Shown piece by piece: positions 61,186-64,000 of a stretch of DNA of 64,000 nucleotides. The notes beneath the pieces are model-generated. The model was not told the origin of the DNA. It was given only the letters and a program-made list of their open reading frames with translations, and searched no databases. The DNA comes from Deltaproteobacteria bacterium (GTDB lineage: Bacteria > Desulfobacterota > Desulfuromonadia > Geobacterales > Geobacteraceae). Made by a program: the position numbers and the translations under genes. The DNA is taken from positions 1 to 64,000 of the forward strand of contig JAJZUQ010000002.1 of the NCBI GenBank assembly GCA_021848385.1. Reading direction: 5' to 3'. The stretch's first letter is position 1; each line of letters starts with the position of its first letter.

Positions 61186-62442
61186 ATGACCATTGCCGAA
61201 CAGATCAGAAAAATAGCCGTCGATGCCCGCCAGGCCTCCCATGTTATGGCCAGACTCTCTTCCGGGGCTAAAAACGCGCTGCTCCTCGCCATGGCCAATG
61301 CTCTGATCGCCAACATCGCTCTACTCATGAAGGAAAACAAAAAGGACCTGGCTGCGGGTGAGCAGAAGGGGCTCTCTGACGCCATGCTCGACCGGCTCAT
61401 GCTGGACGAGCCCCGCATCAAGTCGATGGCCGACGGTCTGCGGGAAGTGGCCGCACTTCCCGACCCAGTCGGCGAAGTAACAAGAATGTGGAAGCGCCCC
61501 AACGACCTGCAGGTCGGCAAGATGCGCATCCCGCTCGGGGTCATCGGCATCATTTACGAGGCACGCCCCAACGTCACGGCCGATGCTGCCGCCCTCTGCC
61601 TCAAGGCGGGAAACGGCGTGATCCTGCGCGGCGGCTCCGAGGCGATTCACTCAAACCTGGCCATTGCCCGCATCCTCACAACGGAGATGGAGATGGCAGG
61701 CATCCCGTCTGCGGCCCTCGCCGTCGTCCCCTTTGCGGAGCGGGAGGGGGTGCTGGAACTCCTCAAGCAGGAAGAGTTCATTGATCTCATCATCCCCCGC
61801 GGCGGCGAAAGCCTGATTCGTTTCGTGGTGGAGCACTCAAAGATTCCGGTCATCAAGCACTACAAAGGGGTGTGCCACGTTTTCGTCGACGCTTCGGCCG
61901 ATTTTGACATGGCAGAACGGATCATCGTCAACGCCAAGACCCAGCGTCCCGGTGTCTGTAACGCACTGGAGACAATCCTCATCCACAAGGATGTGGCAGA
62001 GACCTTTGTCCCCCGCATCGCCGCGACCCTTACCGGCCTCAACGTCGAACTGCGCGGTGACGACTGCTTCCGCCAGTTCGCCCCACAGGCCAAACCGGCT
62101 ACGGAAGAGGACTGGCATGCAGAATACCTGGAGCTGATCCTCGCCGCCCGCGTGGTGGATGACCTGGACGATGCGATCGACCACATCAACAAATACGGCT
62201 CGCTCCACACCGAGGCGATCATCACCGGGGATTATGCCAACGCCCATCGTTTCATCCGGGAAGTAAACTCCAGTTGTGTCCTGGTCAACGCCTCGACCCG
62301 CTTCGCCGACGGCAATCAGCTCGGCCTCGGCGCGGAGATCGGCATCTCCACCACCAAGCTCCACTCCTTCGGCCCCATGGGGTTGGAGGATCTGACGACG
62401 CAGAAGTTCATCGTCTACGGCGACGGACAGGTGAGAGTTTAA
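61186..62442 (+). CDS. proA: Glutamate-5-semialdehyde dehydrogenase (gamma-glutamyl phosphate reductase)
   Basis: This 418-residue NADPH enzyme catalyses the second step of proline synthesis. The nucleotide-binding start is IGIIYEARPNVTADAAALCLKAG in part, the catalytic Cys is in TQRPGVCNALETIL, and the C-terminal TKLHSFGPMGLEDLTT is conserved. ATG 61186 has GGAGG 8 bp upstream; GTG 61177 is the alternative. Confidence 0.96.
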   Translation: MTIAEQIRKIAVDARQASHVMARLSSGAKNALLLAMANALIANIALLMKENKKDLAAGEQKGLSDAMLDRLMLDEPRIKSMADGLREVAALPDPVGEVTRMWKRPNDLQVGKMRIPLGVIGIIYEARPNVTADAAALCLKAGNGVILRGGSEAIHSNLAIARILTTEMEMAGIPSAALAVVPFAEREGVLELLKQEEFIDLIIPRGGESLIRFVVEHSKIPVIKHYKGVCHVFVDASADFDMAERIIVNAKTQRPGVCNALETILIHKDVAETFVPRIAATLTGLNVELRGDDCFRQFAPQAKPATEEDWHAEYLELILAARVVDDLDDAIDHINKYGSLHTEAIITGDYANAHRFIREVNSSCVLVNASTRFADGNQLGLGAEIGISTTKLHSFGPMGLEDLTTQKFIVYGDGQVRV

Positions 62443-62459
62443 TAAAGCAAAAGCGATTT

Positions 62460-62599
62460 ACCACAGAGGACACGGAGATCAACAGCGGGAAAAGAGTACC
62501 GGCCAGAATTGTGGTGCAAAGCTGAACGCGTCCACAATTTCCATTTTATCATGCAGTCGCTTAAAGGTTTACTTCGTGTTTCTCTGTGTCCTCCGTGGT
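62460..62599. repeat. ACCACAGAGGACAC-type inverted-repeat element between proA and nadD
   Basis: The arms ACCACAGAGGACACGGAGA (62460-62478) and its near complement (62581-62599) match at 17 of 19 positions, around a core of about 102 bp. It ends 20 bp before the nadD start. Confidence 0.85.
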
Positions 62600-62619
62600 T
62601 AAGCTTTTAACAGGTATCT

Positions 62620-63270
62620 ATGAAAATCGGCATCATCGGCGGCACCTTCAATCCCATACACCTGGCCCACCTGCGCATCGCAGAAGGGGTACGGGACAGC
62701 TTCGGCCTGGACAGGGTGATTTTCATCCCCGCTGCAACGCCTCCCCACAAGCCGTTGGCGGGCGAGACCCCCTTCACGCAGCGACTCGCCATGGTACGGC
62801 TTGCGATTCAGGATAACCCCGCCTTCAGCGTTTCGGGGATCGAGGGTGAGCGGGAAGGGATGTCCTATTCCATCGACACCCTGCGGGCACTGCGGACCGA
62901 TCATCCCGATGACGAATTTTTCTTCATCATAGGTAGTGACTCATTCCAGGAAATCGGCAGCTGGCATGAATTCGCCGCCATATTCGCCTGCTGCAACCTT
63001 GTGGCGGTGGAACGCCCGGGCGCGGCTATTACCGATCTGATGTCAGTTCTCCCTGTTTCCGTTGCCGGCGAGTTCGGACACTACCCTGCCGAGCACCGCC
63101 TCGCTCACCGTTCAGGCTATTCGGTTTACTACCAGCGCGGAATACCCTTCAATATCTCATCCAGCACCATCCGGGAACTCGCCCGGCAGGGGCGTTCACT
63201 CAGATACCTCGTACCGCCAGCGGTCGAGCATTACATAAAGGAACAGGGATTGTACGCAGATGAACACTAA
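62620..63270 (+). CDS. nadD: Nicotinate-nucleotide adenylyltransferase
   Basis: This 216-residue enzyme forms NaAD from NaMN and ATP in NAD synthesis. The nucleotidyltransferase motif GGTFNPIHLAHLRIAE contains the HxGH-like site, and the C-terminal ISSSTIRELARQG is the second signature. It overlaps rsfS by 11 bp, so the two are translated together, the common nadD-rsfS-rlmH order. Confidence 0.95.
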   Translation: MKIGIIGGTFNPIHLAHLRIAEGVRDSFGLDRVIFIPAATPPHKPLAGETPFTQRLAMVRLAIQDNPAFSVSGIEGEREGMSYSIDTLRALRTDHPDDEFFFIIGSDSFQEIGSWHEFAAIFACCNLVAVERPGAAITDLMSVLPVSVAGEFGHYPAEHRLAHRSGYSVYYQRGIPFNISSSTIRELARQGRSLRYLVPPAVEHYIKEQGLYADEH

Positions 63271-63646
63271 ACAGATTCTGGAGTCCCGGGAACGGGCCGT
63301 TAAATCCGCCGCACTGGCACTCGACAAGAAAGCCCTCGACGCCCGGATCCTGGCGATAGGGGATCTCTCCTCCATCGCCGACTACCTGGTGCTGGCAACC
63401 GGCCGTTCGGACAAGCAGGTCCAGGCCATCGCCGAGTCGGTCCGGCAGGGGATGAAGAGTTTCGGCAACGCACTGGACATCGAGGGAGAGAAGGAAGGAA
63501 ACTGGGTTGTCATCGATTACGGCGACGTTATTGTTCATGTCTTCCAGGAGGAGTTCCGGCGCCGCTACGATCTTGACGGTCTCTGGAGCGCGGCTCCGGA
63601 GGTGGAAATCCCCGCCGAATACCGTTGGGAAGACAAGGAACCGTGA
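63260..63646 (+). CDS. rsfS: Ribosomal silencing factor RsfS
   Basis: This 128-residue protein binds L14 and blocks subunit joining when nutrients run low. Conserved segments are ALDKKALDARILAIGDLSSI, DYLVLATGRSDKQVQAIA and NWVVIDYGDVIVHVFQEEFR. Its start overlaps nadD and its stop overlaps the GTG start of rlmH. Confidence 0.94.
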   Translation: MNTKQILESRERAVKSAALALDKKALDARILAIGDLSSIADYLVLATGRSDKQVQAIAESVRQGMKSFGNALDIEGEKEGNWVVIDYGDVIVHVFQEEFRRRYDLDGLWSAAPEVEIPAEYRWEDKEP

Positions 63647-64000
63647 AAATAAAGGTCATCTGGGTCGGCAAGACCCAGGAGGCATGGGTAAAGGCAGGCA
63701 TTGAGGAGTACGCCGGCCGCATACGGCGCTATACCCCCCTTGAAATTTCCGAGGCACGGGAAGAAAAGGGGGGACAGCATGACGTGGGGCGTGTTGCAGA
63801 ATGCACGCGCCTCGGAAAGCTCCTGCCAAAAAACGCCTGCCTGGTCCTCCTCGACGAACGGGGAGACGAGCTGGATTCCCACCAGATGGCCACCTTCATC
63901 GAAAAGCAGCGGGACAGCGCCATTCCCGAGCTGGTTTTCGCCATCGGCGGAGCCTACGGTTTCAGCGACGAATTCCGCCGCCAGGCTCAGCGGACCATTG
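63643..64000 (+). CDS. rlmH: 23S rRNA pseudouridine-1915 N3-methyltransferase RlmH (cut by window end)
   Basis: The visible 119 codons begin MKIKVIWVGKTQEAWVKAGI with a GTG start overlapping the rsfS stop (GTGA). They contain LVLLDERGDELDSHQMATFI and VFAIGGAYGFSDEFRR, part of the SPOUT-fold SAM-binding knot. Full proteins are about 155 residues, so the last third is beyond the window. Confidence 0.93.
   Translation, partial: MKIKVIWVGKTQEAWVKAGIEEYAGRIRRYTPLEISEAREEKGGQHDVGRVAECTRLGKLLPKNACLVLLDERGDELDSHQMATFIEKQRDSAIPELVFAIGGAYGFSDEFRRQAQRTI

Overview
The window looks like a chromosome segment from a Geobacter-type bacterium (Desulfuromonadia/Geobacterales). The GC content is high. It holds complex-I/hydrogenase-4-like clusters of the 'energy-converting hydrogenase related' (Ehr) kind, gluconeogenic gap and pckA, a heme-binding DUF3365 diguanylate cyclase, two TIGR04073 secreted proteins, small SAP-like and Lys/Ala-rich proteins, a bacterial family-B DNA polymerase, and the order rng-purT-Rieske-rplU-rpmA-obgE-proB-proA-nadD-rsfS-rlmH. 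Genus and species are inferred from gene content only.

Region 1 (0.2-19.3 kb) is two divergent blocks of hydrogenase-4/complex-I-like membrane genes. The leftward block reads antitoxin-toxin-[HTH+PTS-IIA protein]-HyfB-like-HyfB-like-HyfC-like-HyfE-like-antitoxin, followed by the first codons of a deleted MazF-like toxin. The rightward block reads HyfB-HyfC-HyfE-HyfF-HyfG-IclR regulator-HyfI (NuoI/NuoB fusion), then a gluconeogenic GapB-type GAPDH and PEP carboxykinase. The HyfG-like 'large subunit' lacks all four NiFe-binding cysteines, so this is not a hydrogenase. The four antiporter-like subunits keep their pumping lysines and glutamates. The two blocks could form one oversized ion-pumping complex with a single catalytic module, or two complexes.

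Region 2 (19.3-31 kb) has tRNA-Lys(CTT), an FMN-binding flavoprotein, IhfA, an orphan sensor kinase and NhaA. A leftward efflux operon follows: tetR, adaptor lipoprotein, a DMT-type membrane protein, RND pump and TolC-like channel. Its promoter is overlapped by a perfect 6-4-6 operator. An inverted-repeat element is inserted in frame in the signal-peptide region of the channel gene.

Region 3 (31-51.7 kb) contains def-fmt-DUF116-polysaccharide deacetylase-like, Mut7-C RNase, an NlpC/P60 protein, a HEAT-like protein, a MerA-like flavoprotein and a Crp/Fnr regulator. It also has two paralogous secreted Lys/Ala-rich proteins (39.4 and 51.5 kb), each behind a sigma-54-type promoter and each followed by nearly the same terminator. 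Further genes here are a zinc-ribbon membrane protein, a 59-residue SAP-like protein, the heme diguanylate cyclase, cysM, pcnB, a likely nitrosative-stress group (YgbA_NO, ferredoxin, HD protein), a peroxiredoxin, a family-B DNA polymerase and the TIGR04073 pair.

Region 4 (52-64 kb) is a rightward housekeeping run from a radical SAM/DUF2344 protein to rlmH, which the window end cuts. Four of its intergenic gaps carry imperfect inverted-repeat elements with unique cores. Related elements interrupt the leftward Ehr-like block and the efflux-channel gene.
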